Positions 43,759 through 51,884 of a stretch of DNA of 64,000 bases are shown here, piece by piece. Origin of the DNA: Spirochaeta cellobiosiphila DSM 17781 (GTDB lineage Bacteria; Spirochaetota; Spirochaetia; DSM-17781). Below the pieces are notes generated by a model that made no database searches, was not told where the DNA came from, and saw only the letters and a list, made by a program, of their open reading frames with translations. Both the position numbers and the translations under genes were made by a program. The number at the start of each line of letters is the position of its first letter. Position 1 is the first letter of the stretch. The stretch is from assembly GCF_000426705.1 (NCBI RefSeq), contig NZ_AUFW01000019.1, positions 79,981 through 143,980 of the forward strand, written 5' to 3'.

Positions 43759-43780
43759 CGTGTCCAAGCGCTTGGACACG
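43759..43780. promoter_or_regulatory. 22-bp perfect palindrome
   Basis: Centre CCAAGCGCTTGG with arms CGTGT and ACACG, 77 bp centre-to-centre from the 18-bp palindrome (about seven helical turns). No loop and no T-tract, so an operator or partition-like site fits better than a terminator. Confidence 0.6.
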
Positions 43781-43856
43781 ACTACTTTTCTTATCAATGA
43801 TACAAAATCTATACACCATTTTCTATCGCTCAATACTTTTCAATTTTGAACTAATG

Positions 43857-44438
43857 TTATTTGCCTTCTCGATGCATTTTCAATGCTCTTTCAATAACCT
43901 TTTTTTCACCTTCATCTTGTATTTCAATAATATAGACATCATTTCCAGAACTGATGATCTTATCTAATCTATCTCTTGAAATTAAAACAGAATCACCTAT
44001 CTTAACTTCTTCATTAGTGAAATCAATCTTTCGATCTGTATCATAAATAGACTTAGTCGATTTTGGTTTATCGATCTTATTACTATCTTTAGTTTTTAGG
44101 AGTGCTAAAAAGCTTTTTAGATTAAGTTCAAGACTTGGATTGTATTGATCCTTATTAAGATAAGCTAAAATATAACGTTGAGCCTGTCGTACTCCAAAAG
44201 GTAAATTATCATTTACCCATGGAGTAAATTCTCCATGTGGCAACACTTTCTTTTGATCAAAAATGATCTCACCTATTCGGAAAATATTCGACATTGAATC
44301 TTGGGCTGCTTTTGTGAATCTTTCTTCAATTTCATTATATAAATTGATGATTTCATCTTCTGGAGAGTCATACTTTCTGGATTCTTCTGTATAGGCTGAA
44401 GGATCCCATTTATTTCTGATTATTTTACTATCTTTCAC
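43857..44438 (-). CDS. DUF3102 domain protein
   Basis: 193 aa. Residues about 30-105 carry the DUF3102 signature: IFRIGEIIFDQKKVLPHGEFTPWVNDNLPFGVRQAQRYILAYLN. The C-terminal half is basic and then alpha/beta (VKIGDSVLISRDRLDKIISS). DUF3102 proteins are common on phages and plasmids and are presumed DNA-binding. It is the last prophage gene, transcribed away from attR and convergent with the lysis operon; it may be expressed in the lysogen. Confidence 0.75.
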   Translation of the reverse strand: MKDSKIIRNKWDPSAYTEESRKYDSPEDEIINLYNEIEERFTKAAQDSMSNIFRIGEIIFDQKKVLPHGEFTPWVNDNLPFGVRQAQRYILAYLNKDQYNPSLELNLKSFLALLKTKDSNKIDKPKSTKSIYDTDRKIDFTNEEVKIGDSVLISRDRLDKIISSGNDVYIIEIQDEGEKKVIERALKMHREGK

Positions 44439-44476
44439 TGTATTTTCTCACTTTTTTTGGTGTTATGAGAAATTGA

Positions 44477-44498
44477 AAAATGACAATAGAATGACAAT
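44477..44498 (+). repeat. Arm-type repeat, right
   Basis: Exact 22-bp copy of 3058-3079 in the same orientation, 18 bp inside attR. See the left copy. Confidence 0.6.
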
Positions 44499-44516
44499 CG
44501 GCCAAAACAGCCGATT

Positions 44517-44615
44517 TTCACTAAACATAAAAAAACCCTTAAACCGTTGTCAAGCAAAGGTTTAAGGGTCATTACGCCCTGCACGATTCGAACGTGCGAC
44601 CTACGGCTTAGAAGG
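44517..44615. repeat. attR (99-bp core, right copy)
   Basis: Identical to attL. It comprises the 3' half of the intact tRNA-Arg(TCT) gene and its terminator, so the tRNA is preserved after integration. The right end falls one base after the anticodon loop. Confidence 0.95.
44529..44569 (-). terminator. tRNA operon terminator
   Basis: On the minus strand an 11-bp stem (44535-44545 with 44559-44569) precedes a run of seven T. It ends the tRNA-Pro/tRNA-Arg transcript. The same hairpin is duplicated in attL. Confidence 0.85.
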
Positions 44616-44646
44616 CCGTTGCTCTATCCAACTGAGCTAAGAGCGC
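44573..44646 (-). tRNA. tRNA-Arg(TCT)
   Basis: 74 nt by hand folding: acceptor GCGCTCT/AGGGCGT with two G-U pairs, D stem GCTC/GAGC, anticodon stem ACGGC/GCCGT with loop CTTCTAA, T stem GCACG/CGTGC with loop TTCGAAT, discriminator A. The anticodon is at 44610-44612. The CCA end is not encoded. Prophage integration site. Confidence 0.95.
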
Positions 44647-44653
44647 ATAAATA

Positions 44654-44726
44654 TCGGGATGGCGGGACTCGAACTCGCGATCTCCTGCTCCCAAAGCAGG
44701 CGCCTTAGCCACTAGGCTACATCCCG
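44654..44726 (-). tRNA. tRNA-Pro(TGG)
   Basis: 73 nt. Acceptor CGGGATG/CATCCCG, anticodon stem CCTGC/GCAGG with loop TTTGGGA (anticodon at 44691-44693), TTCGAGT T-loop. One A-C mismatch in the T stem. It lies seven bases upstream of tRNA-Arg in the same transcript. Confidence 0.92.
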
Positions 44727-44788
44727 TAACGCTCGTGAAATATAACAACTTAGCTTTATTTGGTCAATACATTTGGAATAAAAGAATT

Positions 44789-46126
44789 CTAAGTTTTTTT
44801 ACCCTTCTTTTTGATCATTTTATTAGCCTCTTCCCTCTCCTTAGTGAGTTGTAAAATGGTCTGTTCAAAATCAGGATAACGCTGCAGAACTTGGGTAAAG
44901 ACATCCTTCGGCAGTCGGTAAAGATCACAATACTCCAGGGCTTTAATGGTAGCTGTACGGGGGACACTTAGAAGAAGAGCCATCTCTCCAAAAAATTGTC
45001 CTTGAGTTAAAGTGGCATAAACCATTTGCTCATTCGGTGACAGGACCTGTACGGACCCCTTACTGATAAAGAACATATCTGCCCCTAATTCACCTGCCTT
45101 TACAATATAGTCATCAGGGGAATAGACGACTGGTAGTAGGTTAACAATAATGTCACGGATGAACTCTTTACTGGCTTCCTTGAAGAGAGGGACTTTTTTA
45201 ATGATATCCATATTAAGATAGAGGCTGACCTCCATTTTAAGAGGTTCCGGCAGATCATTGAGGACCTGAGTCTCCTCATATCCTCTTCGCGTTTCCCATA
45301 AGTACTGGTAATAGTCATTGATCTTTCGCTGAACCTTATGAGGAATACGTCTGTATTTTAAAAAGGTGTTAACCCTTTCAAGCCTCTCTTTAAATTGGTT
45401 TTTAGCCACATCGATATTAACAATAAGGTTGGCAATATTACCAATGAGAAGACCATACATAGCAGCACCTAAGATTTCAATGATAATAACAAACAGAACC
45501 TGACCTCTCGTCTGGGGAGTGATATCACCATATCCAATAGTGGTAATAGTCGTTATGGTCCAATAGAAGGCATAAAGATACTTATCCCCTTCATTATTAC
45601 CGGCCACATTAGGATTGATAGCTAACCAGGCACAACTAATGAAGTGAGCCACCATCAAGAACCAAAAGAGTAGTACAATCATTCGTAAGATAGCAGGGTT
45701 CATCCGTTGACTGACTTCTCCCTGAATGGTTTTGATCACCCGAATCAGTTTGAGAACTCTAACCACACGTAAAACTTTAATGATTCGTCCCAATTGGAAG
45801 AGAGGAAGGCCTTTTAATATTAATCCAAAGGGAATGAAAGCAAGTATATCAATAAGAAACCAATGCCTCAGGTAGTGATTAACGATGAGCTTTCGATCCT
45901 TAACCAATTTACCTTCTACCTGGAAGGAAAGGTTCAAATTATAAAGGATATCCAGACCAAAGATGATCGTGACAATGCTATCAGCTATCATCGTTATTAT
46001 GGGGTTCAAGTTCGGGAAGACTAAAGAAAGGGGGACTGTAATGGCTACGTAAAGGGAAGAGATAAAGACAATTAAATCCCAGGAAGCTGAAAATTTAGAA
46101 TCAGGGTTGATGGTCATTGTTCGCAT
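44789..46126 (-). CDS. SthK-like cyclic-nucleotide-gated K+ channel
   Basis: 445 aa. A six-TM voltage-gated-channel fold: S4-like helix GRIIKVLRVVRVLKLIRVIK with regular Arg/Lys, pore helix and filter TTITTIGYGD, C-linker (YRRIPHKVQRKINDYYQYLWETRRG) and a C-terminal cyclic-nucleotide-binding domain with the phosphate-binding cassette QFFGEMALLLSVPRTATIKAL. This is the architecture of SthK from Spirochaeta thermophila, with about the same length, and is a good marker for a spirochaete host. It is divergent from the transporter gene. Confidence 0.9.
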   Translation of the reverse strand: MRTMTINPDSKFSASWDLIVFISSLYVAITVPLSLVFPNLNPIITMIADSIVTIIFGLDILYNLNLSFQVEGKLVKDRKLIVNHYLRHWFLIDILAFIPFGLILKGLPLFQLGRIIKVLRVVRVLKLIRVIKTIQGEVSQRMNPAILRMIVLLFWFLMVAHFISCAWLAINPNVAGNNEGDKYLYAFYWTITTITTIGYGDITPQTRGQVLFVIIIEILGAAMYGLLIGNIANLIVNIDVAKNQFKERLERVNTFLKYRRIPHKVQRKINDYYQYLWETRRGYEETQVLNDLPEPLKMEVSLYLNMDIIKKVPLFKEASKEFIRDIIVNLLPVVYSPDDYIVKAGELGADMFFISKGSVQVLSPNEQMVYATLTQGQFFGEMALLLSVPRTATIKALEYCDLYRLPKDVFTQVLQRYPDFEQTILQLTKEREEANKMIKKKGKKT

Positions 46127-46208
46127 ATAATCCTTATTATTATATTTATGTTAAACTTTTTCAATTTTTATTGTCTAGACTCCCTGTCATAGCCTATCAT
46201 CGAAGTTT

Positions 46209-47489
46209 ATGAAAGATTCAAAAAAACAGATCATCTCCTGGAGCCTCTATGATTGGGCTAATAGTGCTTTTTCAACGACAGTTATGGCTGGGTTTTTCCC
46301 AGTATTTTTTAAGTCCTACTGGAGCACCTCTGTTGATCCTACCTATAGTACTTTTCATTTAGGCTGGACGAATTCAGTAGCCAGTTTATTCATTGCTCTT
46401 ATTGCCCCTTTCCTGGGAGCGATAGCCGATAAAAGCAGAGGAAAGAAGCGATTTCTCTTGTTTTTTCTCTTTATAGGAGTGTTAGGGACAGCCTGTTTGT
46501 ATCTTATTGGACAGGGACAATGGCAAATGGCTGCCTTTGCGTACATCTTGGGTATTGTGGGATTCTTAGGTAGTAACATCTTTTACGATTCCCTATTGGT
46601 TGATGTGGCCAGCCCAAAGAAGATTGACTTTGTATCAAGCCTGGGATTTAGTTTAGGTTACATTGGAGGAGGATTATTATTCCTGGTCAACATTATGATG
46701 TATACCTTTCCTTCTCTCTTTCACATCGCAGATGAAGTACAGGGAATAAAGCTCTCCTTCTTATCTGTAGCCATATGGTGGACACTATTCTCCCTTCCCC
46801 TCTTTCTTTTTGTTCCTGAAGGTCATGGGGAAAAAGCTCTTCCGATACATAAGAGTATAAAAGCCGGGTGGCAACAATTAAAAAATACCTTTGCCCATAT
46901 CAGACAATTAAAGATGGTGGGATTATTTCTTCTCGCTTATTGGTTTTATATAGATGGTGTGGATACGATTATCCGTATGTCCGTGGATTATGGAAGCAGT
47001 ATCGGCCTTCCCGCTTCAGGATTGGTGACGGCCCTCTTGCTGGTTCAATTTGTCGGATTTCCTGCTGCCATTCTATACAATATGTTAGGGACTAAGATAG
47101 GTATAAAAAAAGCTATTATCATCGCCATAGGAGCCTATGCCCTTCTCACCCTGGCAGGATTCTTTATGAAGACCAGCTTACATTTTTATCTACTGGCCAT
47201 AGGGATTGGGTTATTCCAGGGAGGGATTCAGGCCTTAAGCCGTAGTTATTATACAAGACTCATTCCTGAAGAAAAGGCTGGAGAGTTTTTTGGATTCTTC
47301 AACATGTTAGGTAAGTTTGCTGCCATATTAGGCCCATTGCTTATAGGCTTAGTGGCTCTTATCACAAAGAGTAATAGATTTGGAATACTATCTTTGTTAA
47401 TTCTGTTTTTGATCGGTGCCATATTATTGGCTAAGGTGGATGAAAAACAAGGCCTCCCTTTAGAAGAGGCCCCTTCCCCTAAAGAATGA
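46209..47489 (+). CDS. UMF1-family MFS transporter
   Basis: 426 aa, 12 membrane segments. The start SWSLYDWANSAFSTTVMAGFFPVFF and the ALIAPFLGAIADKSRGKKRFLLFF loop are the signature of the UMF1/Atg22-like family. The C-terminal half has GIQALSRSYYTRLIPEEKAGEFFGFFNMLGKFAAILGPLL. Substrate unknown (amino-acid efflux is known only for the eukaryotic relatives). The minus-strand YqeY gene ends right after it. Confidence 0.85.
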   Translation: MKDSKKQIISWSLYDWANSAFSTTVMAGFFPVFFKSYWSTSVDPTYSTFHLGWTNSVASLFIALIAPFLGAIADKSRGKKRFLLFFLFIGVLGTACLYLIGQGQWQMAAFAYILGIVGFLGSNIFYDSLLVDVASPKKIDFVSSLGFSLGYIGGGLLFLVNIMMYTFPSLFHIADEVQGIKLSFLSVAIWWTLFSLPLFLFVPEGHGEKALPIHKSIKAGWQQLKNTFAHIRQLKMVGLFLLAYWFYIDGVDTIIRMSVDYGSSIGLPASGLVTALLLVQFVGFPAAILYNMLGTKIGIKKAIIIAIGAYALLTLAGFFMKTSLHFYLLAIGIGLFQGGIQALSRSYYTRLIPEEKAGEFFGFFNMLGKFAAILGPLLIGLVALITKSNRFGILSLLILFLIGAILLAKVDEKQGLPLEEAPSPKE

Positions 47490-47924
47490 TTAGCTAAGTA
47501 ACTGGCTTAGGAGTTTGGCAGCCATACCCATATCAACGGTATCGCCGAACTTCTTTAATTGGCCCATTACTTTTCCTTTGCTTTTCATAGTTCTTTCTTC
47601 TTCAGAAAGAGATTCGATGATTTTCTTTACTTCAATAGTAAGAGCCTCTTCGGACATCTTCTGGGGGAGAAATTCTTTCAAAATCACAACTTCCGCTTCT
47701 GAAGGAGCAGTGTCTTGACCATGTTCCTTAAGTGTATCAATAGTCTTTTCTGTTGCTTTTAATTGACGTTTTGCCGCAAGCTGAATATGTGCTTCCCCTG
47801 GATCTTCACCAGCTTCTTTTGCTAATTTTTTAGCTTCTGCTACTAACATACCTATCACACTTGATTTCACAGGTTCCGTTTTAGCTAACAAAATACGTTG
47901 CTTTTGTAATTCTGTAATTGTCAT
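47490..47924 (-). CDS. yqeY: YqeY / GatB-tail domain protein
   Basis: 144 aa, close to the usual 148. All-helical with the family segments LLVAEAKKLAKE, GEAHIQLAAKRQLKATEKTIDTLKEHG, EAEVVILKEFLPQKMSEEALTIEVKKIIES and KGKVMGQLKKFG. The family resembles the tail domain of GatB amidotransferase and may interact with tRNA; the cellular role is not established. Its ATG overlaps the stop of the membrane-protein gene by 4 bp. Confidence 0.88.
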   Translation of the reverse strand: MTITELQKQRILLAKTEPVKSSVIGMLVAEAKKLAKEAGEDPGEAHIQLAAKRQLKATEKTIDTLKEHGQDTAPSEAEVVILKEFLPQKMSEEALTIEVKKIIESLSEEERTMKSKGKVMGQLKKFGDTVDMGMAAKLLSQLLS

Positions 47925-48583
47925 GTAGTACCACCTTTTACAAATGGATTATTCTTGCTGATTGTATCACAATCAGGATCAGTGCCTCTACACAAGAGTC
48001 CAAAGAATAAAAGAATTCCCCATAGAACGATTTCTGTACTCACAACCATGATGTAAGAAGATTTTATAGCCCCATAAACCCCTATGGTTCTTGTCATTAT
48101 TCGGAACCATCCCAGTGAACCTACTACAATAGTCATCAGTCCTGAAGGAATCATATAAGGCATTTTAATCATTATATACATCTTAAGTAATACAGCATGA
48201 CTTAGCATGAATATCCCTAAAGGGACATCACCATAATCCCATTGGGTATAGTCAGTGGTAATCAAAAACATACCGACTCCCATTAACAAAGATAAGAGGA
48301 TATCTAAGCTGGTGTAATACTTCCGTTTACTGATATGAAGGAGTGACAATATTATGAGAATAAATACAATTAGAAGATAAACCACCACATAAGGATAGAT
48401 GAGAATAAACTCCCCATAATAGGGCAAAGAAAAGAAGAGAAAAATCCCTATCCATACCCAGGCAACCTTTAGCATAATGGATCGACGAACAAAATATCCA
48501 AAGATCAAACTACAGGATATAATAGCGATAAGAGGGGAACAAAGGGCTATAACAAAGCCTGTAAAAGAGTAAATAAACAACAT
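47921..48583 (-). CDS. Hypothetical multi-pass membrane protein
   Basis: 220 aa with six or seven hydrophobic helices and almost no soluble part, ending with a short polar tail (RGTDPDCDTISKNNPFVKGGTT). AAGGA precedes ATG 48583. No family recognised. It is coupled to YqeY downstream. Confidence 0.6.
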   Translation of the reverse strand: MLFIYSFTGFVIALCSPLIAIISCSLIFGYFVRRSIMLKVAWVWIGIFLFFSLPYYGEFILIYPYVVVYLLIVFILIILSLLHISKRKYYTSLDILLSLLMGVGMFLITTDYTQWDYGDVPLGIFMLSHAVLLKMYIMIKMPYMIPSGLMTIVVGSLGWFRIMTRTIGVYGAIKSSYIMVVSTEIVLWGILLFFGLLCRGTDPDCDTISKNNPFVKGGTT

Positions 48584-48659
48584 TTTGATTTCCTTTTTCT
48601 ATTTGCCCGACAGTATAAGGGCAGATGAACTTAATGTGGGGGAATTTTATAAGAAAAGA

Positions 48660-48959
48660 CTACTTATCCAGAGAGGACTTATGATCCTTTACTTCCCTTT
48701 TAAATTGAATCCAATGGGACCAGACCCATACTCCTGCCAGAAAGGCCAGCTGTATGAGGATAATAACGAAGGTCGCTGTGAAGAGAAAAAAGAAAAACAC
48801 TAGCACCAGAACTGGTAACAGTAGAGATATAGCAATGAGGCGTAGGCCTAATCGAGGGTATTCACCATCGACGCTTAGTTGTTTGCTTGTGTGATGGACA
48901 ATGAGATAAATACAGAAAGCAAGCAAGGTTGATGTTATTAATGTGTAGAATGGGGGCAT
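48660..48959 (-). CDS. Small membrane protein (99 aa)
   Basis: Three hydrophobic segments (residues 5-22, 40-62, 65-85) with a basic C-terminus (FKREVKDHKSSLDK). AGGAG is upstream of ATG 48959. It precedes the larger membrane protein by 76 bp, same strand. No family recognised. Confidence 0.55.
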   Translation of the reverse strand: MPPFYTLITSTLLAFCIYLIVHHTSKQLSVDGEYPRLGLRLIAISLLLPVLVLVFFFFLFTATFVIILIQLAFLAGVWVWSHWIQFKREVKDHKSSLDK

Positions 48960-49044
48960 AGGGTCTCCTGTGTCATAGGTCTTTTAATTTTATTAGATCT
49001 CCTATATATGTAAAAGCATGTAAATTACATTAAAAAGAGGAAAC

Positions 49045-50490
49045 ATGAATTATTCAAAAATTCTACTCCCCCTATTATTGAGTCTAACAAGCTGCTCAAC
49101 TTTCCTGGGGAGTAAAAACATTGTTAGGTGGCCTGATAAATATGAAGAGAAAGTCAGTAGAAATATTCTATCAACAACACATCCTAGTATATTCGAAGAT
49201 TATCAATGGACAACACCTAATCTAAAAAGTTACAAGCTTGTATTTCATACAGAAAATGATAAAAGAATGAGTTCTCTTACTTTCGACAATACCACATATA
49301 CCATAGAACTTACAGAAGATGAAAATTTAATTATCAGCTCTGGGAAGGAACACCACGATGTACTAAACCTAGAAACTTCATCTAATGATATTTATTATGA
49401 TATTTCGACATTAGATAGAGTGCTCACATACAAAATGAGATGGGTTTCCAAAACTACTTTTGAAACTCAATCTGTCATGGTGACGAAGACACGCTCCGTT
49501 CCAGTTACAACCTTTGGGCCAAATGGAACTTCCAGTACTTCATTCAAAACAGAGTTTTATACTGAAAACGAATTTCGAACAGTTCCAGTCACCAAAATGG
49601 AATGGGAATCCTATCCAGTTTATGAGTACCGCATACCTCAATTTGAATACTATAAATTCCCTGTCAGGAATAACAGACTGTCCTTGTATATTTACAAGGT
49701 CATAGATGGTCAGAAAACAAGCTATTATGTACAGAACCCAAGCTATGTAGTTGCTGAAGAAACACAACAGGCCTTATTTGGTCAGAAGAAGGTTAATATA
49801 TTATTACTTGATAATAATTGTAATGGATCCTACACAGATAAAGAAGATCTGGTCATGTTTAACGTATGGAATCCTTACAGTCAAAACTCTACCTATAGAA
49901 CTCTCGATAAATTGAACGATAATTATTGGTATAAGCAAGAACTAATAGAAAATGAAAAATTCATGACCTTCACAATACAAGATAATCATTTACAAATTGA
50001 TTATGCCAATCAATATTATGTGGGCAATGAAGAACAAGGCACTCTGGTTTTAGACAATAAAACAGACCTTAAGGTTGAATTAACTGTTAATGGGAAAAAA
50101 TACAGAGATGCCAAGCCTGGTATAAATAATTATAGCTGTGAATTGGGTCTGTTTAATTATGTTATTTCCACCAAAGGTCACCTGGATTATTCAGGAACAT
50201 TCAAGCTTACCTCAATTGAGGAACCTGTTAATATTGAGTATGTCCAACAAAAAGAAGCCTGCATTTTAGAAATTAAAAACATCTTTTCTAAAAGTTATTC
50301 TGTAACCGTTGAAAGTGAGAATTTTAATAAGACTTATTATAATGTCACCAAAATCAATGTACCTATTGAGAAGGTAAAAATGATGATAAATGTTAATGGC
50401 TTTATTTTTTCAAAAGAAATGAATATGAAGACTGGAACAAATATTATCGATTTTGAAAAAGAGATTAAAGAGCTTTCAGAAGCTAAATAA
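49045..50490 (+). CDS. Hypothetical lipoprotein (481 aa)
   Basis: Signal with lipobox (LLLSLTSC, Cys17). The mature part contains an unusual stretch near residues 130-200 with alternating Thr/Val/Tyr and the motif pair TVPVTKMEWESYPVYEYRIPQFEYYKFPV, and an EF-hand-like acidic loop LDNNCNGSYTDKED near residue 255-268 (D-x-N-x-N-G-x-x-x-x-x-E/D), possibly binding calcium. No known family. GAGGA before the ATG. Confidence 0.6.
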   Translation: MNYSKILLPLLLSLTSCSTFLGSKNIVRWPDKYEEKVSRNILSTTHPSIFEDYQWTTPNLKSYKLVFHTENDKRMSSLTFDNTTYTIELTEDENLIISSGKEHHDVLNLETSSNDIYYDISTLDRVLTYKMRWVSKTTFETQSVMVTKTRSVPVTTFGPNGTSSTSFKTEFYTENEFRTVPVTKMEWESYPVYEYRIPQFEYYKFPVRNNRLSLYIYKVIDGQKTSYYVQNPSYVVAEETQQALFGQKKVNILLLDNNCNGSYTDKEDLVMFNVWNPYSQNSTYRTLDKLNDNYWYKQELIENEKFMTFTIQDNHLQIDYANQYYVGNEEQGTLVLDNKTDLKVELTVNGKKYRDAKPGINNYSCELGLFNYVISTKGHLDYSGTFKLTSIEEPVNIEYVQQKEACILEIKNIFSKSYSVTVESENFNKTYYNVTKINVPIEKVKMMINVNGFIFSKEMNMKTGTNIIDFEKEIKELSEAK

Positions 50491-50502
50491 GGACAGACAT
50501 AC

Positions 50503-50552
50503 TTCTGACATATACTCATATCTACAGCTGTGGATGGTGGTATATGTCAGAA
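50503..50552. terminator. Long hairpin after the lipoprotein gene
   Basis: A perfect 13-bp inverted repeat (50503-50515 with 50540-50552) with a 24-base loop. No T-run follows, so it may be a degenerate terminator, a small repeat unit or a transcript-end stabiliser. Confidence 0.4.
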
Positions 50553-50627
50553 TGATTTAGGAAGGTTCCGAAGCCTTGGCGCGATGCTTTTAAGGCAAAA
50601 CACATCTTGTGGGCTTTTACTTTTATT

Positions 50628-51485
50628 CTAGTTATCCTTATTTCTTACCAACCGAAATCCTACATCAAGCACATCATAAAAATCAGTACCAACCCTAAAA
50701 TAGTTTGTGGCCCATCTTTTAAAAAAAACATAAGAACCACCACGATAAACTTTTCTAATGGCTGGATCTTCATCTATTTTAGTTGTATCAGATACTGCAG
50801 GATCTTCATAAGAGGTGTTTTTGTAATAATCCAAATCAAAATAATCCCAACACCATTCAGCTACATTACCTGTCATGTCATAAAGTCCAAGCTCATTTGC
50901 TTTCTTTTGTCCCACAGAATGAGGATCTAAATTAGCATTATCATGATACCAAGCGACATCATTGATATTATTACTACCTGAAAATAAATACCCTTTGGAA
51001 TGGCTTCCGCCTCTTGCCGCATATTCCCATTCCGCTTCAGTAGGAAGCCTATAGCCATTGCTTCTTTTATTCCATTTAACATCGATCTCTTTATTTTGTA
51101 CATCAGCCACAATTACTTCATAGACTGGATCTAATCCCTTCTTTGTACTCAACCAATTACAATATTTGATCCCATCAACCCAGCTAACTTCGAACATTGG
51201 TAAATTGTCGTCTATAACGGTTTTAATATGAAACCCAGCTTCATTTCTTATATCAATTAAATACGCTTCCATATCGATGTTGTTCTCTTCACAATAGATT
51301 CTCCAATCACCAATTGTAATTTCTGTTTTGGACATATAAAAGTCAGATAGTTTAACCTTATGAGCACTTTCCTTCGTCCCCATCATAAATTCCCCACCAT
51401 TAATAAAGACTAGGTTCCTATCTTCGTAATTATCACAGAAGGCATAGGAAGTAATCAGTAAAAATAGAAAGGACAAGTTTCTCAT
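50628..51485 (-). CDS. FGE/SUMF1-like domain protein, secreted
   Basis: 285 aa from ATG 51485; the frame extends further but the signal peptide (MRNLSFLFLLITSYAFC) fixes this start. The FGE-sulfatase fold is clear: FINGGEFMMGT, FYMSKTEITIGDWRIYC, FEVSWVDGIKYCNWLSTKKGL, YRLPTEAEWEYAARGG, ELGLYDMTGNVAEWCWDYFD, KVYRGGSY and VGFRLVRN. These proteins are often not sulfatase activators but ligand-binding or structural. It lies left of the IS-rich region. Confidence 0.85.
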   Translation of the reverse strand: MRNLSFLFLLITSYAFCDNYEDRNLVFINGGEFMMGTKESAHKVKLSDFYMSKTEITIGDWRIYCEENNIDMEAYLIDIRNEAGFHIKTVIDDNLPMFEVSWVDGIKYCNWLSTKKGLDPVYEVIVADVQNKEIDVKWNKRSNGYRLPTEAEWEYAARGGSHSKGYLFSGSNNINDVAWYHDNANLDPHSVGQKKANELGLYDMTGNVAEWCWDYFDLDYYKNTSYEDPAVSDTTKIDEDPAIRKVYRGGSYVFFKRWATNYFRVGTDFYDVLDVGFRLVRNKDN

Positions 51486-51700
51486 AACAATTTTCACTCC
51501 ATTAAATTTGGGGATGACCTCGAACCCGGGGGATTCATTCTTGTTATGGAACAAGACAAAGCCCTGATTGACAGAGAGGTCGTGCTGGGTTTGCACAACA
51601 ATAACATCATACAGGATAAATGCGGATTTCCCTATCCTTAACGGGGAATTTAGCTAGACACAGGTGGGGACTAAGGAATTTCCCACTTGAAGATTGGTGT

Positions 51701-51851
51701 CACCCACACTTGTCAGATCGTGCCACCCACACGTGTCAGGTAGTATTACCCACACTTGTGGGTATGGGTCAGTGACAGGCTGTTTTGGTATCATTGTCAA
51801 GTGACGATTGGTGTAGGTGACAGGCTAGAATGGTGATGCTGTCAAATGACG
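51701..51851. repeat. Repeated end-like sequence (IS21-type end remnant?)
   Basis: Three copies of CACCCACACTTGTCAG (51701, 51724, 51747) at a 23-bp period, followed by two 35-bp copies at 51772 and 51817 (45-bp period) that begin with GTGACAGGCT and end with GTCAARTGACG. Multiple short repeats near a terminus are typical of IS21-family ends. No matching transposase is in the window, so this would be an orphan end. Confidence 0.45.
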
Positions 51852-51884
51852 TCGGGAGATGGGGACAGTACTGCTGCTCGGGAA

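Larger units (their letters stand above)
2853..44615. mobile_element. Lambda-like siphovirus prophage integrated in tRNA-Arg(TCT)
   Basis: A perfect 99-bp direct repeat bounds the element (2853-2951 and 44517-44615), giving an excised circle of about 41,664 bp. The right copy is part of an intact tRNA-Arg gene. Inside are, in order, a tyrosine integrase, cargo genes, a CI-like repressor and antirepressor, a replisome organiser, a lambda-order head and tail block without sheath genes, and a lysis region. All large structural genes are open; only cargo genes and one lysis gene are decayed. The prophage may therefore still be inducible, but this is not shown. Confidence 0.93.

Noticed and set aside
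43682..43780. Palindromes as ordinary terminators
   Set aside because: They lack loops and T-runs on either strand; an operator-like role fits better, although it is not proven.
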